Assembly (NCBI RefSeq): GCF_001953885.1
Contig: NZ_MQUS01000004.1
Span: 248,001 to 312,000 of the forward strand
Reading direction: 5' to 3'
Length of the DNA: 64,000 bases
DNA from: Streptomyces sp. IMTB 2501
Lineage (GTDB): Bacteria > Actinomycetota > Actinomycetes > Streptomycetales > Streptomycetaceae
The notes beneath the pieces are model-generated. The model did no database searches, was not told the DNA's origin, and saw only the letters and a list, made by a program, of their open reading frames with translations. Position numbers and translations under genes: made by a program. This document shows, piece by piece, positions 32,483 to 40,067 of this stretch. Positions within the stretch are counted from its first letter, which is position 1; each line of letters opens with the position of its first letter.

Positions 32483-33642
32483 CGGGCCACCTCCCGTACG
32501 ACGGCGTCGGCGCGCGCGGCGTCGAAGGCCTCGCGCAGGACGGCCGTCTCGCGCTCGTCGGGCCCGAGGCCGCGCACATGGGCGACGAAGTCCTGGGCGA
32601 TCTGCTGGTCGCTGCGGCCGGCGAGGCGCCGGGCGTACGACACCGAGGGGTCGTCCGGGGCGCGCTCGGGGGCGAAGACCAGGCTGAGGGTGTGCGGGAA
32701 GCGCTCGGTGAGCCGGGCCATGGGGTCGGCGGGGCGGACCGCGTCGGTGAGGGTGGCCTCGACCCAGGCCTCCTCGTGCCGGGCGAGGCCGGGATCGGCG
32801 AGGAGGCCGTCCAGCGTGCCCTTGATGCGGGCCAGCGGGCGGGGCACCGGGCAGTCGACGCGCTCGGCCGAGACGGAGCCGTCGGCATCGAGGTCGACCA
32901 GCCATGTGCTCTTGCGGTGGTCGGTCTCGGAGAAGGAGTAGGCGAGCGGGGAGCCGGAGTAGCGCACGCGCTCGGTGAGGGTCTGGCAGCCGTGCAGATG
33001 GCCGAGCGCCACATAGTCGACCCCGTCGAAGACCCCGGCGGGCACGGCGGCGACCCCGCCGACGGTGATGTCCCGCTCGCTGTCGCTGGCCTGGCCGCCG
33101 GTGACGAAGGCGTGGGCGAGGACGACCGAGCGGGTGCCGGGAGCACGCGTGGCGAGGTCGGCGCGGACGCGGTCCATGGCGGCGCCGAGCACCGCTTCAT
33201 GACCGGCCTTGTCGACCGCGAACTCGTCCTTCACCAGGGCGGGTTCGAGGTACGGCAGACCGTAGAAGGCGACGTCGCCGTGGGCGTCGCCGAGGACGAC
33301 CGGGGTGGCGGCGGCGGACGGCTCGGTGCGCAGGTGGATGCCGGCGCGGTCGATGAGTCCGGCGCCGACGCCGAGGCGGCGGGCCGAGTCGTGGTTGCCG
33401 GAGATCATCACCGTGGGCACGCCGAGGCCGGCGAGGCGGTGCAGCGCTTCGTCGAACAGCTCGACCGCGGCGAGCGGGGGCACCGCGCGGTCGTACACAT
33501 CACCCGACACGACCACCGCGTCCACCTCGCGCTCGCGCACGGTGGTAACGAGGTGACCGATGAACTCGGCCTGGGCCCCGAGCATGTTCACCCGGTGGAA
33601 GGCCCGGCCGAGATGCCAGTCGGACGTGTGCAGGAGTCTCAT
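32479..33642 (-). CDS. sbcD: Exonuclease subunit SbcD
   Basis: A 387-residue Mre11-like nuclease. Metal-binding motifs are SDWHLGRAF near residue 7, VSGDVYDRA near 45, ISGNHDSARR near 80 and LGHLHGCQ near 214. It pairs with SbcC, which it overlaps by 4 nt. Minus-strand TAGTCT (33651-33656) lies 8 nt before the ATG as a possible -10 with an almost leaderless start. Confidence 0.95.
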   Translation of the reverse strand: MRLLHTSDWHLGRAFHRVNMLGAQAEFIGHLVTTVREREVDAVVVSGDVYDRAVPPLAAVELFDEALHRLAGLGVPTVMISGNHDSARRLGVGAGLIDRAGIHLRTEPSAAATPVVLGDAHGDVAFYGLPYLEPALVKDEFAVDKAGHEAVLGAAMDRVRADLATRAPGTRSVVLAHAFVTGGQASDSERDITVGGVAAVPAGVFDGVDYVALGHLHGCQTLTERVRYSGSPLAYSFSETDHRKSTWLVDLDADGSVSAERVDCPVPRPLARIKGTLDGLLADPGLARHEEAWVEATLTDAVRPADPMARLTERFPHTLSLVFAPERAPDDPSVSYARRLAGRSDQQIAQDFVAHVRGLGPDERETAVLREAFDAARADAVVREVAR

Positions 33643-33749
33643 GATCCCCGAGACTAACGGCCGGGTCTGACAGCACGGGCGGTTACTCCCGTATCAGCCC
33701 GTCATGACCGGCTACTTCAGCTCCCCTTATGCCCGATTAAGGACGTATG

Positions 33750-34379
33750 TCATGCATCTCCGTAGGCTTCTCCGCCCAGTTCGAATCCCGCCGTGCCCGC
33801 CGTCGCGTCCGCGAGCCAGGCACGGAAGGCGTCCACGTCGGCGTCGGGCAGGCCGATCTCGATGGTGACGGCCTCGGCGCCGTAGCGGACGTCCCGCACC
33901 TCGCGTCCGGTGGCGTGCAGGTCGTTCTGGACCTTGCCCGCGCGCTGGTGGTCGACGGTCACCGTGGCGAGCCGGAAGCGGCGCCGGGTGAGCGTGCCGA
34001 GCGTGTCGAGGGCCTCGCCGACGGCGCCGCCGTAGGCGCGGATGAGTCCGCCGGCGCCGAGCTTGACGCCTCCGTAGTAACGGGTGACGACCGCGACGAC
34101 GTAGCGCATCTCACGGCGCAGCAGCATCTGGAGCATGGGGACGCCGGCGGTGCCGCCCGGTTCGCCGTCGTCGCTGGCCTTCTGCACGGAGGCGTCGGCA
34201 CCGATGACGTACGCCCAGCAGTTGTGGGTGGCGTCGGCGTGCTCCTTGCGCACGGAGGCGATGAAGTCCTGCGCCTCCTGCTCGGTGGCGGCCGGGGCGA
34301 GGGCGCACAGAAAGCGGGAGCGGTTGATCTCGATCTCGTGCACGCCCGCGTGGGCGACTGTGCGGTACTCGTCCTGCAT
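33750..34379 (-). CDS. YigZ/IMPACT family protein
   Basis: A 209-residue member of the YigZ (UPF0029/IMPACT) family. The N-terminal domain has EINRSRFLCALAPAATEQEAQDFIASVRKEHADATHNCWAYVIG and DDGEPGGTAGVPMLQMLLR, the family's signature block; a DUF1949-like C-terminal half follows. Members are linked to translation or stress control, but the role in bacteria is not settled. Length is normal. It is a single gene. Confidence 0.9.
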   Translation of the reverse strand: MQDEYRTVAHAGVHEIEINRSRFLCALAPAATEQEAQDFIASVRKEHADATHNCWAYVIGADASVQKASDDGEPGGTAGVPMLQMLLRREMRYVVAVVTRYYGGVKLGAGGLIRAYGGAVGEALDTLGTLTRRRFRLATVTVDHQRAGKVQNDLHATGREVRDVRYGAEAVTIEIGLPDADVDAFRAWLADATAGTAGFELGGEAYGDA

Positions 34380-34424
34380 CCGATCACCCTATGCGGTGAC
34401 GCGGGGCGCGGTACGCGCGCGGTG

Positions 34425-34967
34425 TCACTCCTTGCTCCCGCGCGGCACGGTCAGCGACGTCAGAAGGGCCGTGCCGGGGGCGAGGGCCGGCCAGCCGGTG
34501 CCGTGCCAGGACAGGACGGCGATCGCGGACGTGGGGAACTTCGTCCGCACCCGGTCCAGCGTGTCGTCGAGACCCTCCCGCGCCAGCTCCAGGACCAGCT
34601 CCTCCAGCCCGGGGTTGTGCCCGACCACCAGCAGCGTCTCCACCTCGGGCGGCGCCTCGCGCACCACCTCCAGCAGATCCGGTACGTCGGCCGCGTACAG
34701 CCGCTCGTCGTAGCGCACCGGCGGTGGCGTGCCCCACTCGGCGGAGGCCAGCTCCCAGGTGCGGCGGGCGCGTACGGCCGTGGAGCACAGGACCAGGTCG
34801 GGCAGGCAGTCGGCCTCGGCGAGGGCGCGTCCGGCGGCCGGGGCGTCGCGCCGGCCGCGCGTGGCGAGTGGCCTCTCGTGGTCCTCGACACCCTCGGGCC
34901 AGGCGGACTTGGCGTGCCGCAGCACCACGAGCCGGCGCAGCGGGCCGGTGCCCGCCCGCGCGATCAC
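34425..34967 (-). CDS. SixA-type histidine phosphatase
   Basis: A 180-residue histidine-phosphatase protein of the SixA type. The catalytic RHG-like motif is LVVLRHAKSAWPEGVEDHERPL near residues 13-34, and the second His is in VVGHNPGLEELV near 120. SixA removes phosphate from phospho-histidine relay proteins; the target here is unknown. The GTG start overlaps the stop of the upstream gene as GTGA, so both are co-translated. Confidence 0.88.
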   Translation of the reverse strand: MIARAGTGPLRRLVVLRHAKSAWPEGVEDHERPLATRGRRDAPAAGRALAEADCLPDLVLCSTAVRARRTWELASAEWGTPPPVRYDERLYAADVPDLLEVVREAPPEVETLLVVGHNPGLEELVLELAREGLDDTLDRVRTKFPTSAIAVLSWHGTGWPALAPGTALLTSLTVPRGSKE

Positions 34968-35959
34968 GCGAGGCTCCCGAGGTCGCGGGCGAGGTCGAGG
35001 GCCAGCAGGCGGTCGGCGTAGACGTACGTCTCGAAGCGGGCTCCGTCGGACAGGCCGGGGGCGCTCGCCACGGCCCGCAGCACCTCCAGCACCGCGGGGA
35101 GGTCGAGGTCGTCCTCCCACGCGGAGCGCAACCGCGCCCGCACCTCGTCGGGCACCGGCCGCGAGGGCTGCCGCGCCCACCCGGCCACGTCCCGCCGCCG
35201 GCCCGCGAGCCATCCGGCGGCCTCCTCCAGCGCCGCGGCGTCCAGCCGGACGGGCGCACCGCGCGGGACGGCGAGCAGGGCGAGCCGGAGAGCGGCGGGA
35301 TCGGCGAGCAGGGCCGGGAGGGCGGGGTGAGCGGCAGGCTCGGACGTACGGCCGGGCACGGGCCGGAACGCGGGCTCGGACGTACGCCCAGGAGCAGACT
35401 CCGACGCGCGCCCAGGAGCGGACTCGGACGCGGGCTCCGCCTGACCCGGAACGCCGGGCTCCGCGGTGCCGCCCGGCGATCCGGCCGCACCCGGCGACGT
35501 GTCCACGTCCCCCGCCGAAGACCACCCCGCCCCCCGGCCCTCCGACAGCTCCCCCGTCCACTCCACCGGAGCAACCCGCACCACCGGCCCACCGCCGGGG
35601 ACGTCCGTGCCCTCGGCCGTCACGTGGATCGCCTGGGCCTCGCCCAGTCCCGACGCCAGGTCGTGGCCGTCCTCGAAGGGGCGGATGGACAGGGTCGTCG
35701 CGGCGGCGCGCAGCTCGGCGTGGCGGTGGGGCGCGGTCAGGATCGTCCAGACCGGGGTGCCGCCCAGTTCCAGGGCGCGGACGAGCAGGTCGGCGGTGAG
35801 CAGCACCCGCAGTGCCGTGGGGTCGAGGCCGGAGGCACGGGCCTCGATGCGGGTCAGGCCACGGCGGGCGGGGGCGGCGGGGACGGGCTGACCGGTTCGG
35901 GCGTCGAGGATGCGCAGCACGGGCTGAGCGTAGGCGGGCGGACGGCCGTACGCAGGCAC
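34964..35959 (-). CDS. CysS-like protein without catalytic motifs
   Basis: A 331-residue protein whose C-terminal 110 residues (ALEEAAGWLAGRRRDVAGWARQ to LLALDLARDLGSL) and N-terminal block (VLRILDARTGQPV and ALRVLLTADLLVRALEL) resemble cysteinyl-tRNA synthetase. The HIGH and KMSKS catalytic signatures are absent. The two parts are joined by a low-complexity linker (about 165-220) with 8-residue repeats of APGRxSES. It may be a decayed or repurposed CysS paralogue, not a working synthetase. It overlaps the SixA gene by 4 nt. Assignment is tentative. Confidence 0.55.
   Translation of the reverse strand: MPAYGRPPAYAQPVLRILDARTGQPVPAAPARRGLTRIEARASGLDPTALRVLLTADLLVRALELGGTPVWTILTAPHRHAELRAAATTLSIRPFEDGHDLASGLGEAQAIHVTAEGTDVPGGGPVVRVAPVEWTGELSEGRGAGWSSAGDVDTSPGAAGSPGGTAEPGVPGQAEPASESAPGRASESAPGRTSEPAFRPVPGRTSEPAAHPALPALLADPAALRLALLAVPRGAPVRLDAAALEEAAGWLAGRRRDVAGWARQPSRPVPDEVRARLRSAWEDDLDLPAVLEVLRAVASAPGLSDGARFETYVYADRLLALDLARDLGSLA
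35337..35432 (-). repeat. Short degenerate tandem repeats in the CysS-like gene
   Basis: GGCTCGGACGTACG occurs at 35337 and 35373 (period 36). A 24-nt unit beginning CGCCCAGGAGC occurs at 35385 and 35409 with two mismatches. They encode repeated APGR-(A/T)-SES in the linker and keep the frame. Confidence 0.7.
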
Positions 35960-36066
35960 CTTGCGCCGATTCCGGACATGGTGGCGGGGTCACGGGGCCG
36001 GGAATCCGGACCCGCCGGGGTGCTGTTGGCGGGGGAAACAGTTCACCGCAGCCCGAGGAGACGGCC

Positions 36067-36474
36067 GTGTACGGCGACGATGCGACGATCCGCAGGATCC
36101 TGAACGAGCTGGGCGACACCTGGGCGGTGGTGGGCCTGTCCACCAACCAGAACCGGATCGCCTACCGGGTGGCGCTGGTGCTCCAGCGGTACGGCAAGCG
36201 GATCGTGCCGGTGCATCCCAGGGCCGAGACGGTCCACGGCGAACGGGGCTATGCCTCCCTGGCGGACATCCCCTTCGACGTCGACGTGGTCGACGTCTTC
36301 GTGAACAGCGAGCTGGCCGGCGCGGTGGCCGACGAGGCGGTGGCGAAGGGCGCCAGGGCGGTGTGGTTCCAGCTCGGCGTGGTGGACGAGTCCGCCTACG
36401 AGCGGACCCGGTCAGCCGGTCTGGACATGGTCATGGACCGCTGCCCGGCTATCGAATTTCCCCTGCTGGGGTAG
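36067..36474 (+). CDS. CoA-binding protein (YccU type)
   Basis: A 135-residue CoA-binding Rossmann protein. TWAVVGLSTNQNRIAYRVALVLQRYGKRIVPVHP near residues 17-50 and ARAVWFQLGVVDESAYERTRSAGLDMVMDRCPAIEF near 98-131 match the CoA_binding_2 family. These small proteins bind CoA or an acyl-CoA; role unknown. GTG at 36067 follows GAGGAG by 6 nt. Confidence 0.88.
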   Translation: MYGDDATIRRILNELGDTWAVVGLSTNQNRIAYRVALVLQRYGKRIVPVHPRAETVHGERGYASLADIPFDVDVVDVFVNSELAGAVADEAVAKGARAVWFQLGVVDESAYERTRSAGLDMVMDRCPAIEFPLLG

Positions 36475-36619
36475 TGAATCCCAGCGAATCTCTCCTTCTA
36501 CTTACAATTCGCCGCTGAATATTGACATTCCGACTGGGCGTCTGAGCTGTGACAAGTCGGTGACCGAACGTGCGCCCAAGACACCTAAGATCGAAGGTCA
36601 AAATTTGGTTAACACTCTT

Positions 36620-36647
36620 TTGCTCGCTCGGAATGCATCCCTAGCCT
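36620..36647 (+). promoter_or_regulatory. Candidate promoter of the APC permease gene
   Basis: TTGCTC (36620-36625), 16-nt spacer and TAGCCT (36642-36647). Transcription would start near 36654. A small stem TAAAC/GTTTA (36667-36680) would then lie in the 5' leader. The whole gap 36475-36701 is unusually AT-rich for this genome. Confidence 0.4.
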
Positions 36648-36701
36648 GTGGCAGCTCCATCCCCGTTAAACCTGCGTTTACGATCTGAGAGGCCACTTGA
36701 C

Positions 36702-38342
36702 ATGGCGAATGTCGACCAGGCTGCACCGGTAGCCACAAGCGACACCGGTGGTGGTCTGCGCCGAGACGTCGGACTCATCGGTCTGATGTGGGCCTCTGTC
36801 GGCTCGATCATCGGGTCCGGCTGGCTCTTCGGTGCCGAGAAAGCGGTCGTGGCGGCGGGCCCCGCGGCGATCATCTCGTGGGTGATCGGCGCGGTGGCCA
36901 TCGTGCTGCTCGCGCTCGTGCACGCCGAGCTCGGCGGCATGTTCCCCGTGGCCGGCGGTACCGCCCGCTACCCGCACTACGCCTTCGGCGGCCTGGCCGG
37001 TATGTCCTTCGGCTGGTTCTCCTGGCTCCAGGCCGCGACGGTGGCCCCGATCGAGGTCGAGGCCATGATCGGCTATGCCAAGCACTGGCATTTCGCCGAC
37101 GGGCTGCAGAACGCCAACGGCACGCTCACGACCAGCGGCATCGTCGTCGCGGTCCTGCTCATGGCGGTATTCGTCGCGGTCAACTTCCTCGGCGTCCGTG
37201 TCCTGGCACACACCAACAGCGCCGCCACCTGGTGGAAGATCGCCGTCCCGCTCGCCGCGATCTTCATCATCGCCATCGGCAACTTCCACCCGGCCAACTT
37301 CACCTCCGAGGGCTTCGCGCCGTTCGGCGCCAAGGGCGTCCTCACCGCGATCAGCTCCAGCGGCATCATCTTCGCGCTGCTCGGCTTCGAGCAGGCGATC
37401 CAGCTGGCCGGCGAGAGCCGCAACCCGAAGCGTGACCTGCCGCGTGCGACGCTCGGTTCGGTCGCGATCGGCGCCACGATCTACGTGCTGCTCCAGGTCG
37501 TGTTCATCGCCGCCCTGCCGCACGCCTCCTTCGCGAAGGGCTGGGCGAACCTGGCGTACGCCGGCATCAGCGGCCCCTGGGCGGGTCTCGCCTCGCTGGT
37601 CGGCCTGGGCTGGCTGGCCTGGGTCCTCTACGCCGACGCGATCATCTCCCCCGGCGGCACCGGTCTGATCTACACCACCGCCACCTCCCGTATCTCCTAC
37701 GGTCTGGCCAAGAACGGCTACGCCCCGAAGCTCTTCGCCAAGACCGACTCGCGTGGTGTGCCGTGGTTCGGCCTGGCGATGTCGTTCGTGACCGGCGTGA
37801 TCTGCTTCGCGCCGTTCCCGAGCTGGCAGACCCTGGTCGGCTTCATCACCTCGGCGAGCGTGCTGATGTACGCGGGCGCTCCGCTGGCCTACGGCGTCTT
37901 CAAGGACCGCCTGCCGAACCACGACCGTCCGTACAAGCTGCCTGCCGGCAACATCATCTCGCCGCTGTCGTTCGTGGTCGCCAACCTGATCATCTTCTGG
38001 TCCGGCTGGGACACCCTGTGGCGCCTCGGCTGCGCGATCCTGATCGGCTACGTGCTGCTCGGCTCGTACGCCGCCTACGCGATCCGCAAGGGCCTGCCCG
38101 ACGCTCCCCGGCTGGACTTCAAGGCCGCGCAGTGGCTGGTGCCCTACCTGGTGGGCATCGGTGTGATCTCCTACCTGAGCACCTTCGGCGGCAACGGTGA
38201 TCTGCCGCTGTGGTGGGACATGGCGGTCGTCACCGCGTTCTCGCTCGTCATCTACTTCTGGGCCAAGGCGACCGCCTCCCAGCCCGAGGCGATCGAGCGC
38301 AGCATCGAGGAGGTCGTGGTCACCGACGCCCCGGCGCACTGA
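36702..38342 (+). CDS. APC family amino acid permease
   Basis: A 546-residue integral membrane transporter of the amino acid-polyamine-organocation superfamily with about 12-13 helices. The first helix GLIGLMWASVGSIIGSGWLFG contains the substrate-binding GSIIGSGW motif, and the ALLGFEQAIQLAGESRNPKRDLP loop is the consensus amphipathic region. The likely substrates are amino acids or polyamines taken up with protons. ATG at 36702 follows GAGAGG. A perfect inverted repeat follows the gene. Confidence 0.92.
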   Translation: MANVDQAAPVATSDTGGGLRRDVGLIGLMWASVGSIIGSGWLFGAEKAVVAAGPAAIISWVIGAVAIVLLALVHAELGGMFPVAGGTARYPHYAFGGLAGMSFGWFSWLQAATVAPIEVEAMIGYAKHWHFADGLQNANGTLTTSGIVVAVLLMAVFVAVNFLGVRVLAHTNSAATWWKIAVPLAAIFIIAIGNFHPANFTSEGFAPFGAKGVLTAISSSGIIFALLGFEQAIQLAGESRNPKRDLPRATLGSVAIGATIYVLLQVVFIAALPHASFAKGWANLAYAGISGPWAGLASLVGLGWLAWVLYADAIISPGGTGLIYTTATSRISYGLAKNGYAPKLFAKTDSRGVPWFGLAMSFVTGVICFAPFPSWQTLVGFITSASVLMYAGAPLAYGVFKDRLPNHDRPYKLPAGNIISPLSFVVANLIIFWSGWDTLWRLGCAILIGYVLLGSYAAYAIRKGLPDAPRLDFKAAQWLVPYLVGIGVISYLSTFGGNGDLPLWWDMAVVTAFSLVIYFWAKATASQPEAIERSIEEVVVTDAPAH

Positions 38343-38356
38343 CCCCGCTCTTCCCC

Positions 38357-38394
38357 CGGTGTCCCGTCGGCCGATCCAGGCTGACGGGACACCG
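38357..38394. terminator. Perfect 12-bp inverted repeat between APC permease and pobA
   Basis: CGGTGTCCCGTC (38357-38368) and GACGGGACACCG (38383-38394) form a perfect 12-bp stem with a 14-nt loop, 15 nt past the permease stop. It ends 1 nt before the pobA -10 hexamer, so it may be both terminator and pobA operator. Confidence 0.6.
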
Positions 38395-38395
38395 T

Positions 38396-38401
38396 CATAA
38401 T
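38396..38401 (+). promoter_or_regulatory. -10 element for leaderless pobA message
   Basis: CATAAT lies 6 nt before the GTG at 38408. There is no ribosome binding site, which fits a leaderless start. Confidence 0.45.
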
Positions 38402-38407
38402 GCGGGG

Positions 38408-39649
38408 GTGATCTCCCCAGTGACCTCCCCCTCCCCCTCCCCCCGCCCCGGCTCCGCGCCGGAGGAACGCCGTACGGTCGTCGTCGTGGGCGCCGGGCCC
38501 GCCGGGCTCACCGTCGGCAACATCCTGCGGGCCGCCTCCGTCGACTGTGTGGTCCTGGAGACCGAGAGCAGGCAGTTCGTCGAGACGCGGCCGCGGGCCG
38601 GTGTCATCGAGGAATGGGCGGTGCGCGAACTCGGGCGGCGCGGACTGGCCGAACGGCTGCGCGAGCGCGCCGAGCTGCACAGCGCCTGCGAGTTCCGCTT
38701 CGGCGGCGAACGGTACCGCTTCCCGTACGCCGAGCTGACCGGCACCCATCACTATGTCTACCCGCAGCCGTTGCTGGTGGCGGACCTGGTGCGGGAGTAC
38801 GCCGACGTACGCGGCGGCGACATCCGCTTCGGCGTGCGCGAGGTCACGCTGCACGATCTGGACTCGGACCGGCCGGCGGTGTCGTACCGCTGCCCGAAGA
38901 CGGGTGAACGGCGGCTGCTGCGCTGCGACTTCGTGGCGGGCTGCGACGGGGCGCGCGGGGTGACGCGGGACGCGATACCCGCGGAGCGGAGGGTGATCGC
39001 GCGGCAGGACGACGGCATCGGCTGGCTGGCGCTGCTCGCGGAGGTGCCGCCGTCGACGGACTGCGTCCTGTTCGGCGTCCATCCGCACGGTTTCGCCGGG
39101 CAGATGCCCCGCAGTCCCGAGGTGACCCGGTTCTACCTCCAGTGCCCGCCCGGTGACGACCCGGACAACTGGTCGTACGACAGGGTCTGGACCGAGTTGC
39201 GCGAGCGGCTCGCCGCGGCCGGAGCGCCCCCGCTCACCGAGGGCCGGCTGATCGAGAAACGCGTCCTGGACATGCACCACTACGTCGTCGAACCGCTCAC
39301 CCACGGGCGGCTGTTCCTGGCCGGGGACGCCGGGCATCTGGTCGCGCCCATCGCCGCGAAGGGCATGAACCTCGCGCTGCACGACGCCTTCCTGCTCGGC
39401 GACGCGCTCACCGCGTATGTGACGCAGGGCGACGGCGGCGGCCTGGAGGGTTACTCGGCGGCGAGTCTGCGGCGGGTGTGGGACTACCAGGAGTTCTCGC
39501 AGTGGCTGTCGGACATCTATCACGGTGTCGCGTCGGGTGACCCGTTCCGCGCCGGTACGACACTGGCCCGGCTGCGCCGGCTGTTCACCTCGCCGGCCGC
39601 GGGGGCGGCCTTCGCCGAGCAGTACCTCGGCACCGCAGCCGCCTACTGA
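38408..39649 (+). CDS. pobA: 4-hydroxybenzoate 3-monooxygenase
   Basis: A 413-residue flavoprotein hydroxylase of the PobA type, which turns 4-hydroxybenzoate into protocatechuate using NADPH and O2. The FAD turn is VVVVGAGPAGLTVGNILR near residues 20-37, the middle FAD motif region includes CDFVAGCDGARGVTR near 176-190, and the third is RLFLAGDAGHLVAPIAAKGMNLALHDA near 300-326. ESRQFVETRPRAGVIEEWAV matches the PobA N-terminal region. GTG at 38408 is a leaderless-type start; GTG at 38420 is an alternative. It stands alone; no protocatechuate genes are seen in the window. Confidence 0.86.
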   Translation: MISPVTSPSPSPRPGSAPEERRTVVVVGAGPAGLTVGNILRAASVDCVVLETESRQFVETRPRAGVIEEWAVRELGRRGLAERLRERAELHSACEFRFGGERYRFPYAELTGTHHYVYPQPLLVADLVREYADVRGGDIRFGVREVTLHDLDSDRPAVSYRCPKTGERRLLRCDFVAGCDGARGVTRDAIPAERRVIARQDDGIGWLALLAEVPPSTDCVLFGVHPHGFAGQMPRSPEVTRFYLQCPPGDDPDNWSYDRVWTELRERLAAAGAPPLTEGRLIEKRVLDMHHYVVEPLTHGRLFLAGDAGHLVAPIAAKGMNLALHDAFLLGDALTAYVTQGDGGGLEGYSAASLRRVWDYQEFSQWLSDIYHGVASGDPFRAGTTLARLRRLFTSPAAGAAFAEQYLGTAAAY

Positions 39650-40005
39650 TCTCCGGTGTGCCGTTCGGCGAGGTGGTGGTCCGCCGTCTTCAGGGCCTCC
39701 TCCACCAGCCGGCGCAGATGGCCGTGCGGGAGCGAGTAGATCACCCGGCGGCCCTCCTTGCGGGTCTTCACCAGGCCCGCGAGGCGCAGCCGCGCCAGAT
39801 GCTGGCTGACGGCGGGACGGGCCGCGCCGCACTCCTCGGTGAGCGTCGTGACATCGGTCTCGCCGGCCGTCAGGGCGTGCATCAGGGTGAGCCGGGTGCG
39901 GTCGCCGAGCAGGGCCATCAGCTCGGCCGCGAGCGCGAACCGCTCCTCGCCCGGGGTGCGCGGATGCGCATGGTGCGCAGGTGACAGGTGCATGCGTGCG
40001 CTCAT
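39643..40005 (-). CDS. ArsR family metalloregulator
   Basis: A 120-residue ArsR/SmtB winged-helix repressor. The DNA-binding region is ALTAGETDVTTLTEECGAARPAVSQHLARLRLAGLVKTRKEGRRVIYSL (about 42-90). The C-terminal helix HLRRLVEEALKTADHHLAERH carries several His and Asp that could form the alpha-5 metal site, and the N-terminus is also His-rich. It is divergent from a CDF metal exporter and should derepress it on Zn, Co or a similar metal. ATG at 40005 is 6 nt after the minus-strand -10 CATTAT. It overlaps the 3' end of pobA by 7 nt, tail to tail. Confidence 0.9.
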   Translation of the reverse strand: MSARMHLSPAHHAHPRTPGEERFALAAELMALLGDRTRLTLMHALTAGETDVTTLTEECGAARPAVSQHLARLRLAGLVKTRKEGRRVIYSLPHGHLRRLVEEALKTADHHLAERHTGDQ

Positions 40006-40017
40006 ACGCACATAATG
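39996..40017 (-). promoter_or_regulatory. Promoter and candidate operator of the arsR/CDF pair
   Basis: On the minus strand CATTAT (40012-40017) is a -10 that makes the arsR message leaderless. A GTGCG-N6-CGCAC inverted repeat (39996-40011) covers the start point, a good site for ArsR self-repression. Confidence 0.45.
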
Positions 40018-40067
40018 GCTCCGTGGGCGCCCCGCGTCCACTCCCGCACACCGGAAGGGGGACCCAC

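Noticed and set aside
33775..33790. AGTTCGAATCCC string that resembles the T-arm of a tRNA
   Set aside because: It lies inside the 3' end of the YigZ gene (codes for the C-terminal GFELGG region), and no matching acceptor, D or anticodon arms are found around it.
35337..35432. Short tandem repeats as a CRISPR-like array
   Set aside because: They have periods of 24-36 nt, no unique spacers, and keep the frame of a coding linker.
34968..36146. Long minus-strand frame extending the SixA protein upstream
   Set aside because: The extension is Arg/Pro-rich, overlaps the CysS-like gene in another frame, and the GTGA overlap at 34964-34967 gives a clean start.
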